From CAZFXZ01 sp964523165 (GTDB lineage Bacteria > Patescibacteriota > Patescibacteriia > JACRDY01): a stretch of DNA of 15,877 bases. Positions 1 to 8,582 of the stretch are shown one piece after another (position 1 is the first letter of the stretch; each line of letters begins with the position of its first letter). Made by a program: the position numbers and the translations under genes. The stretch spans positions 1 through 15,877 of the forward strand of contig CAZFXZ010000015.1 in NCBI GenBank assembly GCA_964523165.1, written 5' to 3'. The notes beneath the pieces are model-generated. The model was not told the origin of the DNA. It saw only the letters and a program-made list of their open reading frames with translations, and made no database searches.

Positions 1-108
1 CGCTTACTGCGGCCGGTCACGCATTGGCATATTAAAAGTTGGTTAAAATATTTTCTAAAATACCGTGGCTTGGCTTTGCCAAAAGTTAATAATCAAATAA
101 AAAAATAA
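1..108 (+). CDS. 3' end of an unidentified gene (partial)
   Basis: An open frame runs from the first base of the window to a TAA at 106-108 and gives a 35-residue C-terminus that starts RLLRPVTHW and ends in KVNNQIKK. The tail is basic and contains aromatic residues (W, Y, F). Its stop lies one base before the ATG of the next gene, the same tight spacing seen between the genes that follow, which supports it being a real gene end. Too little is present to name a family. Its position next to DUF4012 and glycosyltransferase genes would fit an envelope enzyme, but that is only a guess from context. Confidence 0.5.
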   Translation, partial: RLLRPVTHWHIKSWLKYFLKYRGLALPKVNNQIKK

Positions 109-109
109 A

Positions 110-1930
110 ATGTCGGTCACCACAAAACAATTATTAAAAATAATTTTTGGCCTGCTAGTGATTTTTATTTTAGCCAGTGGGGGGGTTTTGGCTTGGCGTT
201 TGACCCGGACAATTAGAGCGGTCATGACTAACGGTTCGGCAACTCAAGATTATTTAGTCGAGGTCCAAACGGCTTTGCAAGCCCATGATTTTACCGACGC
301 CCAACAAGCCGCCCAACAAGCTCGCCAAGCCGCCGATCAGGCTTATTTTAATTATCAAACTATTTATAGCTGGCGATGGTTGCCTGTCGTGGGGCGGCAA
401 ATCGAAGCTGGTCAACACTTGATCGTGGCTAGCCAAAAAGTGATCGGTGCCGTTTTGACTTTGAGTCAGGCCGCTGAACAATTATCAGGTGGCTGGTTGC
501 AACAGGATAAAACCTTTGCTGAATTGTCAGATCAGGATCGTCAACACATCTTGGCTAATTTGTTTATTTTGCCACCAGCCTTGCAAGGCGCTAAAGCTCA
601 AATTGATTTAGCGAGTCTAGAGCTCCAAGCCATACCAGACGACCAAAGATTGATCGGTCCATTAGAAAAAATTGTCACTCAAGCCAAAGACACGGTGCCG
701 GTTGTCGATAAACTACTCGGCCAATCATTGCCTTTACTTCAAGCCGTGCCATATCTAGCTGGCTATGGCCAAGAAAAAACTTATTTATTTATTTTTCAAA
801 ACAATACGGAGTTGCGGCCCACGGGTGGTTTTTGGGGAACTTACGGCTTGGCTAAAATAAAGGATGGTAAGTTAATATCATTTACGACCGACGATATTTA
901 TAGTCTTGATGGTCCGGCCGAAAAGTATTTAAAAGTTACTCCGCCCCCACCATTGGCCCAGTATTTAAATAAACGCTGGTATTTACGTGATGCTAACTGG
1001 TGGCCAGATTTTCCAACCAGCGCTCGTCAGGCGATTTGGTTTTATGGTCAAGAAAAAGGGGTAGAAAAAATTGATGGCATTATTGCTCTTGATCCGCAGG
1101 TCACGACAGATTTATTGAAAATAATTGGTGATTTGCAATATGAAGATTTGGTTTTTAATCCAGACAACTTTGTTGATTTGTTAGAATACGAAGTCGAAAT
1201 TGGCTTTACGGGGCGCCAAACGCCAGTTTTTGATCGCAAGTCTTTGGTTGGTAAATTGGCCAGTGTTGTGGTTGATCGTTTGCACGATTTGCCACTTCGT
1301 GATTGGGCTAGTTTAATTGATTTGGTTAATCAAAATATTGATCAGCGTCATTTGATGTTTTATGATCAGGATCCGGCCATTCAAGATTTGTACTCAGGCT
1401 CAGGTTGGTCGGGTGAAGTTTTGCCTACGGTCGGTGATTATCTGATGGTTATTGATGCCAATATGGGTAGCTTAAAAACTGATCGAGTGGTTGATAAAAA
1501 TATTGATTACAAAATAAAAAAGCAAGATGATAAATTACTGGCCAGCCTGACTTTAAATTATCAACATCAACAAGCCGAGCGTGATTATCGGACAAGCCGT
1601 TTGCGCACTTATACTCGCGTTTATGTGCCACTGGGCAGTCAATTGATTGAAGCCGATCGATCGGTCGACGTGACGGAAGAAAATGGCAAAACAGTTTTTG
1701 GGTTTTTGTTTGATATTTATCCGGCTGAAAACAAAAGCGCAACTTTGCAATATAGTCTGCCAAGTGGACTAGTCAGTACTTTTGACAACCACGGAGCTTA
1801 TGATTTGTTGGTCCAAAAGCAGGCCGGTACGACTGGACACGATTTTAGCCTTACGGTAGAATGGGACCACTCCAAACGGCCAATTTCCAGTCAATTATTG
1901 ACCGATAAACACTTCACTCTGCCGTGGTAG
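110..1930 (+). CDS. DUF4012 domain membrane-anchored protein
   Basis: This is a 606-residue protein with one N-terminal membrane segment at about residues 8-29 and a large, probably extracytoplasmic, remainder. Residues 45-110 are rich in Ala and Gln and likely helical. The recognisable signature is FQNNTELRPTGGFWGTYG at about residues 230-247, which matches the hallmark motif of DUF4012 proteins. These are found mainly in Patescibacteria, Actinobacteria and some Firmicutes, often beside glycosyltransferases and surface-polysaccharide genes; their biochemical role is unknown. The ATG at 110 follows the previous stop by one base and has no Shine-Dalgarno sequence. The 3' end runs up to the mreB start, and a glycosyltransferase lies just beyond, so a role in the envelope or in a surface polymer is a reasonable inference. 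No truncation is visible. Confidence 0.88.
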   Translation: MSVTTKQLLKIIFGLLVIFILASGGVLAWRLTRTIRAVMTNGSATQDYLVEVQTALQAHDFTDAQQAAQQARQAADQAYFNYQTIYSWRWLPVVGRQIEAGQHLIVASQKVIGAVLTLSQAAEQLSGGWLQQDKTFAELSDQDRQHILANLFILPPALQGAKAQIDLASLELQAIPDDQRLIGPLEKIVTQAKDTVPVVDKLLGQSLPLLQAVPYLAGYGQEKTYLFIFQNNTELRPTGGFWGTYGLAKIKDGKLISFTTDDIYSLDGPAEKYLKVTPPPPLAQYLNKRWYLRDANWWPDFPTSARQAIWFYGQEKGVEKIDGIIALDPQVTTDLLKIIGDLQYEDLVFNPDNFVDLLEYEVEIGFTGRQTPVFDRKSLVGKLASVVVDRLHDLPLRDWASLIDLVNQNIDQRHLMFYDQDPAIQDLYSGSGWSGEVLPTVGDYLMVIDANMGSLKTDRVVDKNIDYKIKKQDDKLLASLTLNYQHQQAERDYRTSRLRTYTRVYVPLGSQLIEADRSVDVTEENGKTVFGFLFDIYPAENKSATLQYSLPSGLVSTFDNHGAYDLLVQKQAGTTGHDFSLTVEWDHSKRPISSQLLTDKHFTLPW

Positions 1931-1941
1931 GCCATAAACTT

Positions 1942-2949
1942 ATGCTGATCAAAAAAATTGCCATCGATCTGGGGACGACTAACGTCTTGGTTCATATTCC
2001 CAAGCGGGGGATTATCATAAATGAACCGTCGGTGGTGGCTGTCTCAACGATTGATCGTAAGATTTTAGCCGTCGGCAAAGAAGCTAAAGAAATGTTGGGT
2101 CGCACGCCCGACACGATTATCGCCAAGCGGCCACTTAAAGACGGAGTTATTGCCGATTATCGGACAACTGAAGCCATGCTGCGCTACTTTATCAACAAAG
2201 CTCTGGGCGGCGTCCATCTTTTTCGTCCAGAAGTTATGGTGGCTGTGCCGGCCGGTATTACTTCGACGGAAAAACGGGCGGTGATTGATGCGACGATTGC
2301 CGCTGGCGCTCGGGCGGCTTATATTATCAAAGAGCCAATCGTGGCGGCTATCGGCGCTAATATCCCGATTGGTTCAGCCTCTGGACACATGATTATCGAT
2401 ATCGGCGGTGGGACAAGTGAAATGGCGGTCATTTCTTTGGGTGGTATTGTGGCCTCAACTTCGGTCCGGATCGGCGGCTGTAAATTTGATGCGGCTATCG
2501 TTGACCATATTCGCAAAAAATATGGTTTGGCGATTGGTGAACGCACGGCTGAAGATATCAAAATTCAAATTGGTTCAGCTTTATATTTAGAAGAGCGCTT
2601 GACTCTGGAGATTCAAGGTCGCGACATGGTTTCTGGTTTGCCAAAAACCATTGCCGTGACATCTGATGATGTGACTGACGCCATCCAACATCAGCTTGAA
2701 GGTATCGTAGCGGCCGTCAAAGACGTTTTGCACAAAACCCCTCCCGAATTATCAGCCGACGTTATTGATAAAGGTATTATTATGAGTGGCGGATCGAGCC
2801 AATTGCGCAACATTGATCAATTGGTGTCACGAGCCACCGGCGTGGCCTGCTATGTAGCCGATGAGCCATTATTGTGCGTGGCTCGGGGTACGGGTATCGC
2901 TCTCGAAAATCTAGAAACTTACAAAAAGAGTATCTTGGCCACCAAATAA
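1942..2949 (+). CDS. mreB: Rod shape-determining protein MreB
   Basis: MreB is the bacterial actin that polymerises under the cytoplasmic membrane and directs lateral wall synthesis. From the ATG at 1942 the protein is 335 residues, normal for MreB. It opens MLIKKIAIDLGTTNVLV, the phosphate-1 loop of the actin fold, has the DIGGGTSEMAVISLGGIV phosphate-2 segment at about residue 152, and has MSGGSSQLRN, the adenosine-binding motif, at about residue 280. The frame can also start at a GTG at 1924, overlapping DUF4012 by 7 bases. I prefer the ATG because it gives the canonical MreB N-terminus. Neither start has a ribosome site. No mreC, mreD, rodA or pbp2 gene is adjacent; the neighbours are DUF4012 and a glycosyltransferase. 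An MreB-like paralogue cannot be fully excluded, but the motifs are typical. Confidence 0.93.
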   Translation: MLIKKIAIDLGTTNVLVHIPKRGIIINEPSVVAVSTIDRKILAVGKEAKEMLGRTPDTIIAKRPLKDGVIADYRTTEAMLRYFINKALGGVHLFRPEVMVAVPAGITSTEKRAVIDATIAAGARAAYIIKEPIVAAIGANIPIGSASGHMIIDIGGGTSEMAVISLGGIVASTSVRIGGCKFDAAIVDHIRKKYGLAIGERTAEDIKIQIGSALYLEERLTLEIQGRDMVSGLPKTIAVTSDDVTDAIQHQLEGIVAAVKDVLHKTPPELSADVIDKGIIMSGGSSQLRNIDQLVSRATGVACYVADEPLLCVARGTGIALENLETYKKSILATK

Positions 2950-2953
2950 ATTT

Positions 2954-4051
2954 ATGCGTTTAGGTATTGATGCTTCGCGGGCCAACCGTCGACAACGGAC
3001 TGGCGTCGAGCAGTACGCTTATCATTTGATCCAGGAGTTAAAAAATATCATCCCGACTGATGTCGAGGTGGTTTTGTATGTCGACCGACCTTTGGTTGAC
3101 GATTTGGCTAAATTGCCCAGTAACTGGTCAGCCAAGATTTTGCTCTGGCCGCCCAAATTTCTCTGGACGCACTTACGCTTGTCGTGGGAATTGTGGCGCT
3201 GGCCAGTTGATGGTTTGTTTGTCCCGGCTCACGTCATACCGTTTTATCACCCGGCCAAAACCGCCATGACTATTCACGATGTAGCTTTTTATTATTGGCC
3301 GCAAAGCTACAGTGCTTGGGAAAATTTTTATCAGCGTTTAGCAATTAAACAAGCCAAAAAATTTGCCCAAGTTATTTTCACCCCATCAGGCTCAACCAAA
3401 AATGATCTGAGTAAATTGTTCGGTTTTAGAGCCGAACAAATCACCGTGACAAACTTGGCTTTGCCGCACAGTCAAAACCACAAGGCCGAGCCGGTTGATT
3501 TGTCGATCTTGGGCATTACCAAGCCCTATCTATTATTTGTCGGCCGCTTAGAAGAAAAAAAGAATTTACTTAATTTAATCAAAGCTTTTGATCAAACCGT
3601 CGCGAATGGACAACTGGTTTTAGTTGGCAAGCCCGGTTTTGGCCACCAAGCTATTTACCAAGCGATCAGGCGCGCGGCTAAGGCCTCGGATATTATCGTA
3701 CCCAATTGGCTTGAAGATCACATTTTAAATAATCTTTATCAACATGCTCAAGCGGTAATTTTACCTTCCTGGTATGAAGGTTTTGGTTTGCCAGTTTTGG
3801 AAGCCTGGGCGGCTGGTAAACCAATTTTGGCTAGTGATCATTCATCATTACAAGAAATTATTGGCTCGGCTGGTTTGTTATTTAAACCGGAGGCTGTTGG
3901 TGACATGGCTAAAAATATAGATTTGATTTTTCAGGATCAGCAGTTGGCCGATCGTTTAGCCAGCGCCGGTCAACAACAGCTAAGGAAATTTAGCTGGACG
4001 ACCAGCGCTCAACTTACCTGGCAGGAATTACAAAAAATGTTATACTCCTAG
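2954..4051 (+). CDS. GT4-family glycosyltransferase
   Basis: This 365-residue protein is a GT-B fold retaining glycosyltransferase of family 4, the family that moves sugars from nucleotide-sugar donors onto lipid or glycan acceptors at the cytoplasmic face of the membrane. The N-terminus (MRLGIDASRANRRQRTGVEQY) has the usual acceptor-domain opening. The donor domain begins near YLLFVGRLEEKKNLLNLIKA at about residue 194. The catalytic E-x7-E motif is in PSWYEGFGLPVLEAWAAGKP at about residues 271-290. The sequence resembles mannosyltransferase-like GT4 proteins, but donor and acceptor cannot be read from it. It starts 4 bases after mreB and ends 2 bases before holB, so it is probably cotranscribed with them. 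A role in making a surface glycan is inferred from DUF4012 and mreB upstream. Confidence 0.87.
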   Translation: MRLGIDASRANRRQRTGVEQYAYHLIQELKNIIPTDVEVVLYVDRPLVDDLAKLPSNWSAKILLWPPKFLWTHLRLSWELWRWPVDGLFVPAHVIPFYHPAKTAMTIHDVAFYYWPQSYSAWENFYQRLAIKQAKKFAQVIFTPSGSTKNDLSKLFGFRAEQITVTNLALPHSQNHKAEPVDLSILGITKPYLLFVGRLEEKKNLLNLIKAFDQTVANGQLVLVGKPGFGHQAIYQAIRRAAKASDIIVPNWLEDHILNNLYQHAQAVILPSWYEGFGLPVLEAWAAGKPILASDHSSLQEIIGSAGLLFKPEAVGDMAKNIDLIFQDQQLADRLASAGQQQLRKFSWTTSAQLTWQELQKMLYS

Positions 4052-4053
4052 AG

Positions 4054-5076
4054 ATGACATTATCTAATCATTGGGGCTTGATTGGCCATCAAACCGCCGT
4101 TAATTTTTTACAGCAAGCCGTGACGAGCGAACGACTCAGTCATGCTTATTTGATTACTGGTCCAGAGCATGTCGGTCGGGGAACTATCGTCGATAAATTT
4201 TGTGCTAGTTTGTTTTGTGAAAATCACGATGCCTGCGGTCAGTGTCGAGCTTGTCAATCGTTGGCTAAGGGTCTCAATCCGGACGTTTACTATATTGAAC
4301 CGCAGATTGATAAACAAGATATCGGGGTGGAGCGTATCCGTTTGCTCAACGAACAATTACATCGTGGATCTTTTTTAAACAGTTGGAAGGTGGCTATCAT
4401 AAAAGAAGCTTGGCGTTTGAACTTGCCGGCGGCTAACGCTTTGCTCAAAAATCTCGAAGAGCCACAAACTAAGGTCATTATTATTTTATTAGCCCACCGG
4501 CCCGATCAACTGCCACTAACTATTAGCTCGCGTTGTCAAAAAATTAATTTGCAACTAGTGAGTCTGTTGGAAATTGAAAAAAGTTTGATCCAGCAGGGTA
4601 GTGATAGATTGTTGGCTCATCAACTAGCTCAAGTCTCTCGAGGTTTGCCCGGACTGGCCAAAACCTTTTTTCATCAACCGGAAATTTTTTTAGCCTATAA
4701 AAATACAGCTCAAGATTTCACAGACTTTTTGAGTCAGCTGACAGCGACTAGCGCTTGGCGACTGGTCGGCAATCTAACAGCCGAAAAAAAGACGGCCGCA
4801 GATTGGCAAAATATTCTCGATATTTGGGCCACGGTTTTGCATGATTTACTAATAATTGATATCTTTAAATCAAACCTTGATAATTTGCTGATAAATGATT
4901 GGCAGCAAGAAAAATTACTAGCCGTTAGCCAAAAGTTAGTTGGGGCTAAAAGTTTGGCCGAGATTTTGAACTATCATTATCAAACTGTCGGGTTGTTAAA
5001 AAATAATGTCAATCCGCAATTAGCGGTCGAAAATTTATTATTAAATATTATTACTTCATATGTCGTCGCTAAATAG
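4054..5076 (+). CDS. holB: DNA polymerase III subunit delta'
   Basis: Delta' is the non-catalytic AAA+ subunit of the clamp loader that places the beta sliding clamp on DNA. The 340-residue protein has the typical opening (WGLIGHQTAVNFL), a four-cysteine zinc module (C55, C61, C64, C67) and an SSRC motif at about residues 157-160, which supplies the arginine finger to the neighbouring subunit. The P-loop is degenerate: at residues 36-44 it reads GPEHVGRGT, so the usual Lys is Arg and the next Ser/Thr is Gly. That is expected for delta', which need not hydrolyse ATP, and argues against gamma/tau. The length (about 330-340) also suits delta'. The 3' end overlaps the following lipoprotein gene by 17 bases, suggesting translational coupling. 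No ribosome site precedes the start. Confidence 0.9.
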   Translation: MTLSNHWGLIGHQTAVNFLQQAVTSERLSHAYLITGPEHVGRGTIVDKFCASLFCENHDACGQCRACQSLAKGLNPDVYYIEPQIDKQDIGVERIRLLNEQLHRGSFLNSWKVAIIKEAWRLNLPAANALLKNLEEPQTKVIIILLAHRPDQLPLTISSRCQKINLQLVSLLEIEKSLIQQGSDRLLAHQLAQVSRGLPGLAKTFFHQPEIFLAYKNTAQDFTDFLSQLTATSAWRLVGNLTAEKKTAADWQNILDIWATVLHDLLIIDIFKSNLDNLLINDWQQEKLLAVSQKLVGAKSLAEILNYHYQTVGLLKNNVNPQLAVENLLLNIITSYVVAK

Positions 5077-6139
5077 TAAATTTTTAATTTGTCTAACATT
5101 GATCACTATTGTTGTAAGCGGTTGTGGTATAAAGATTGGTCAAAAAGAGGTCCCCAACGATGGAGGTATTTATAAATCGGCCGATAGCGGAGAGACTTGG
5201 GCTAATAAAGTGGCCCTGCCAGTCTTAGGCCCAGAAACTTTGTCTTTGGTTGGGGTGGACGTTAATGATTTAACTCTTGATCCGCAAGACCATCTGACCT
5301 TATATCTAGCCACCAATGACAGCGGCTTATTTTATAGTTATGATGGTGGTGAAACATGGCAGGCACCGCGCAGTCAACCTGTCGAGATGAAAAGTTTAAA
5401 ATCGGTGGCCGTCGACCCTAAAGACAGTTGTACGATTTATGTGGCCGCGGCCCGACGTATTTACAAATCAGCTAACTGCGCCCGGACTTGGCAAGAAATC
5501 TATTTTACTACCCGTCAGACAGAAAATATCAAAGCTTTAGCTGTTGATTCGTACGACACCAATGTTGTTTATGCTGGCACGTCCGAAGGTACTATGTTAA
5601 AAAGTCTGGATTTTGGTTTAAGCTGGCAAACCATCAACAAAATCAATACACCTATCCAAAAGATCGTGGTTGATAAAAAAGATACGCGAGTAGTTTATTT
5701 TGCTAGCTTAGATCAAGGTTTGTTCAAAACTACCGACAAAGGCGCAACTTGGCAAACTATTGGCCCTGAACAATTAAAAAACTATAAAAATGCCACTCAA
5801 TTTAAAGACCTAGTCCAAGACGTCACCAGTCCGCAAACTTATTATTTGGCCAGTGCTTATGGTCTACTCAAAACCAGCGACGGTGGAAATAGTTGGCAAG
5901 AAATTAAGCTCAACACTCAGCCCAATCAAGCCGATTTACGCGCCGTAGCTATTGATCCGGCTAATAATAAAAATATTTATTACAGCACCAATACGACATT
6001 TTACGCTAGTCATGATGCCGGTCAAAATTGGATCGCCCAAAAACTCCCAACCAGTCGCGCGGCCGTAAAACTCCTCGTTGACATGGTCGATACCGGCGTG
6101 ATATACATGGGGGTACGTCAGGCCAATATTAACCTATAA
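5060..6139 (+). CDS. Lipoprotein with seven YCF48/BNR-like propeller repeats
   Basis: This 359-residue protein starts with a lipoprotein signal: a short N-region, the hydrophobic stretch FLICLTLITIVV, and a lipobox ending SGC with Cys22 as the predicted lipidated residue. The mature part holds seven spaced copies of a motif of the form G-(I/L)-Y/F-K-S-x-D-x-G-x-(T/S)-W: IYKSADSGETW, LFYSYDGGETW, IYKSANCARTW, MLKSLDFGLSW, LFKTTDKGATW, LLKTSDGGNSW and FYASHDAGQNW. Such repeats are typical of BNR/sortilin/YCF48-type beta-propellers, and seven copies would make one complete propeller. YCF48 is a photosystem II assembly factor, but the repeat recurs in unrelated secreted proteins, so no such function is implied. 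It is probably displayed on the outer face of the membrane; the ligand is unknown. The gene overlaps holB by 17 bases and lies 3 bases before frr. Confidence 0.85.
   Translation: MSSLNSKFLICLTLITIVVSGCGIKIGQKEVPNDGGIYKSADSGETWANKVALPVLGPETLSLVGVDVNDLTLDPQDHLTLYLATNDSGLFYSYDGGETWQAPRSQPVEMKSLKSVAVDPKDSCTIYVAAARRIYKSANCARTWQEIYFTTRQTENIKALAVDSYDTNVVYAGTSEGTMLKSLDFGLSWQTINKINTPIQKIVVDKKDTRVVYFASLDQGLFKTTDKGATWQTIGPEQLKNYKNATQFKDLVQDVTSPQTYYLASAYGLLKTSDGGNSWQEIKLNTQPNQADLRAVAIDPANNKNIYYSTNTTFYASHDAGQNWIAQKLPTSRAAVKLLVDMVDTGVIYMGVRQANINL
6078..6107 (+). promoter_or_regulatory. Predicted promoter for frr-glyS-greA, inside the lipoprotein gene
   Basis: A perfect -35 hexamer TTGACA (6078-6083) is separated by 18 bases from TATACA (6102-6107), which is preceded by TG at 6099-6100, making an extended -10. 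Transcription would start near 6114, leaving about 29 untranslated bases before the frr ATG. The site lies in coding sequence, so chance occurrence is possible. Confidence 0.45.
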
Positions 6140-6142
6140 ACT

Positions 6143-6694
6143 ATGACTATTTTAGATGATCATAAATCAGATTTTGAGCGAGTTATTGAATTGTTTAATC
6201 AAGATATTAAATCTCTACGCACCGGCCGAGCCACTCCGGCTTTGATTGAAAATATTTCCGTCTTAGCTTATGGCACGCCGACGCCAATTTTACAATTGGC
6301 TAGCGTCCAAGCGCCCGATCCGCAAACTCTGATCATCAGTCCGTGGGACAAAAGCGTTTTGAAAGAAGTTGAAAAAAGTTTACAAGAAGCCAATTTGGGT
6401 TTGGGGGTGGTCAACAAAGGCGATGCTATTTATTTGACCGTACCGGCCATGACCGAAGAAAAACGTCTCGACTTGGTCAAAAAGGTCAAAGAAAAATCAG
6501 AGCAATATCGCATCCAAATCCGCGGCCATCGTGATAATCTAAAAGAATTAATCAACGCTCAAGAAAAAGCCAAAGAGCTGACTGAAGATGATAAATTTCG
6601 CCTACAAAAAGATCTCGATGAATTAACCGGCGAGTACAACGACAAAATAAAAAAAATCGTTGACCAAAAAGAAGAAGAAATTATGAGAATTTAA
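6143..6694 (+). CDS. frr: Ribosome recycling factor
   Basis: RRF works with EF-G to split post-termination ribosomes into subunits. The protein is 183 residues, close to the family's usual 185. It has the conserved LRTGRATP motif at residues 25-32, the small beta domain (about 32-104) and the long C-terminal helices with a conserved basic stretch (RIQIRGHRDN at about 122-131). No insertion or truncation is visible. In many bacteria frr follows tsf and pyrH; here it follows a surface lipoprotein gene and is one base upstream of glyS, so it belongs to a translation-related group with glyS and greA. There is no Shine-Dalgarno sequence. A promoter-like site ends about 35 bases upstream. Confidence 0.97.
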   Translation: MTILDDHKSDFERVIELFNQDIKSLRTGRATPALIENISVLAYGTPTPILQLASVQAPDPQTLIISPWDKSVLKEVEKSLQEANLGLGVVNKGDAIYLTVPAMTEEKRLDLVKKVKEKSEQYRIQIRGHRDNLKELINAQEKAKELTEDDKFRLQKDLDELTGEYNDKIKKIVDQKEEEIMRI

Positions 6695-6695
6695 T

Positions 6696-8087
6696 ATGAC
6701 GGACAGTTTAGACAAAAAACTTATGGACAAGATCACGGCTTTGTGCAAACGCCGCGGTTTTGTTTTTGCTGGTTCGGATATTTATGGTGGGCTAGCCAAC
6801 TCCTGGGACTACGGCCCGTTGGGCGTCGAGCTTAAAAATAATATTCGCGATTGGTGGTGGCAACGTTTCGTCCAGAGTCGTCCGGATATGATCGGCTTAG
6901 ATGCGGCCATTATGATGAACCCCAAGGTCTGGGAAGCCTCCGGTCACGTCGCTAACTTTGCCGACGCTATGGTCGATTGTAAAAAATGCCAAGCTCGACA
7001 TCGAGCTGACCATTTAATTGAAAACGCCTATCCGGAAATGAAAGTCGACGGCCGACCATTAGAAGAATTGTCAGCAATTATTAGCCAAAAAGACATCGCT
7101 TGCCCTAATTGTGGGGCTAAAGGTCAATTCACCGAAGCTCGTAAATTTAATCAACTTTTTACCACCTCGATCGGGACTATTGAAGGCGGTAAGTCGGCGA
7201 TTTATTTGCGTGGTGAGATTGCTCAGGCAATGTTTGTTAATTTTAAAAACGTTTTGGATAGTAGTAGATTAAAATTACCTTTTGGTATTGCCAGTATCGG
7301 CAAGGCTTTTCGCAATGAAATCACGCCGGGTAATTTTATTTTTCGGACACTAGAATTTGATTTGATGGAATTTGAATACTTCATCAAGGAAAATGAATGG
7401 GAAAATTGGTTTGATTATTGGCTAGCCGAACAGCAAGCCTGGTTGACGGACATGGGTTTTGACAAAAATCATTTACGCGTCAGACCGCACACCCCCGAAG
7501 AGCTTTCTCATTATTCCAAAAAAACCGTTGACGTTGAGTATCAAACGCCGTTTGGCTGGAAAGAGATGTTTGGTTTGGCTTATCGAACCGACTTTGATCT
7601 TAAAAATCATGCCAAAAATTCTGGCCAAGAATTACTTTATACCGATCCGGACAGTAAAGAAAAATTCGTCCCTCATGTGATTGAGCCAACTTTTGGTTTA
7701 ACTCGCTTATTGTTAATGGTCTTACTAGAAAGTTATCACGAAGAGGGAGCGGGGGATGAGCAGCGTGTTTATCTTAAACTTCATCCGCGTTTAGCGCCTT
7801 ATAAAGCGGCGGTTTTCCCCTTGTTGAAAAACAAACCTGAGTTACAGGAAGTTGCCAAAAAATTATATCAGGATTTGTTACGAGATTTTCCGGTGGCTTG
7901 GGATGATCGTGGTAATATCGGCAAACGTTATTACAGTCAAGATGAAATCGGTACGCCGTATTGCTTAACTGTCGACTTTCAAACTCTCGAGGATCAAACC
8001 GTGACTATCCGCGATCGTGACACCGGCCAACAACAACGTCTAGCATTATCCGAAGTTCGTAATTTCTTAATTGCTAAAATAAAATAA
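6696..8087 (+). CDS. glyS: Glycyl-tRNA synthetase, class II dimeric type
   Basis: This enzyme charges tRNA-Gly with glycine. The 463-residue single chain is the alpha2 type (also named glyQS), not the separate alpha and beta subunits of E. coli. The N-terminus GFVFAGSDIYGGLANSWDYG is diagnostic. A zinc module uses C95, C98, C136 and C139. Motif 2 begins FRNEITPGNFIFRTLEFD at about residue 205. Motif 3 is VIEPTFGLTRLLLMVLLES at about residue 328, where many relatives have GVDR or GVER. The C-terminal anticodon-binding domain covers about residues 365-463 (LAPYKAAVFPLLKN onward). It lies one base after frr and 18 bases before greA. Length and motifs indicate an intact gene. Confidence 0.96.
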   Translation: MTDSLDKKLMDKITALCKRRGFVFAGSDIYGGLANSWDYGPLGVELKNNIRDWWWQRFVQSRPDMIGLDAAIMMNPKVWEASGHVANFADAMVDCKKCQARHRADHLIENAYPEMKVDGRPLEELSAIISQKDIACPNCGAKGQFTEARKFNQLFTTSIGTIEGGKSAIYLRGEIAQAMFVNFKNVLDSSRLKLPFGIASIGKAFRNEITPGNFIFRTLEFDLMEFEYFIKENEWENWFDYWLAEQQAWLTDMGFDKNHLRVRPHTPEELSHYSKKTVDVEYQTPFGWKEMFGLAYRTDFDLKNHAKNSGQELLYTDPDSKEKFVPHVIEPTFGLTRLLLMVLLESYHEEGAGDEQRVYLKLHPRLAPYKAAVFPLLKNKPELQEVAKKLYQDLLRDFPVAWDDRGNIGKRYYSQDEIGTPYCLTVDFQTLEDQTVTIRDRDTGQQQRLALSEVRNFLIAKIK

Positions 8088-8105
8088 TTTACCATCAATA
8101 TTGTT

Positions 8106-8567
8106 ATGAATGCCAACGATACCATCATGGTCACCGCCGAAGGTTTGGCTAAATTGGAAAGCGAATTAGCCGAAAGACTTGTTCGACGTAAACAAATCGC
8201 CGACAAAATTGAATACGCCAAAAGCCTAGGTGATTTGTCAGAAAATTTTGAATACCAAGAAGCCAAAGAAGATCAGGCTTTAAATGAGTCTCGAGTTATG
8301 GAATTGCAAGATATGATTTCTCGGTCGGTCGTCAGTCAACACGCCGGCGGGGCGACTATTTCTTTGGGTTCCAAAATTGTTGTCAGTGTCAACGGTCAAG
8401 AACGAGAATTGACCATCGTCAGTTTCAATGAGGCCGATCCGGCTAATGGCTTGATTTCCAATGCTTCGCCGATTGGCTTGGCTTTACTTGGTCGGACTAA
8501 GGGTGAAAAAGTTGATATTACCACGCCGCGAGGACAAGTTTCTTATACCATTAAAGCAGTTAAATAG
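8106..8567 (+). CDS. greA: Transcription elongation factor GreA
   Basis: GreA enters the secondary channel of RNA polymerase and stimulates cleavage of backtracked transcripts. The protein is 153 residues (family about 158). The N-terminal coiled coil carries the GDLSENFEYQEAKEDQA signature with the acidic tip residues D43 and E46, which coordinate the catalytic Mg2+. The C-terminal FKBP-like domain ends with the typical segment NASPIGLALLGRTKGEKVDI. The ATG at 8106 is used; an internal ATG at 8127 (MVTAEGLAKLE) is also a plausible start because many GreA proteins begin close to that point. A strong terminator follows 15 bases after the stop, so greA closes this transcription unit. Confidence 0.96.
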   Translation: MNANDTIMVTAEGLAKLESELAERLVRRKQIADKIEYAKSLGDLSENFEYQEAKEDQALNESRVMELQDMISRSVVSQHAGGATISLGSKIVVSVNGQERELTIVSFNEADPANGLISNASPIGLALLGRTKGEKVDITTPRGQVSYTIKAVK

Positions 8568-8582
8568 ATTTTCTTGATTTTT

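Noticed and set aside
1449..1763. Minus-strand open frame of about 100 codons opposite the DUF4012 gene
   Set aside because: It has no recognisable domain and lies wholly opposite a well-supported gene; it is a shadow frame.
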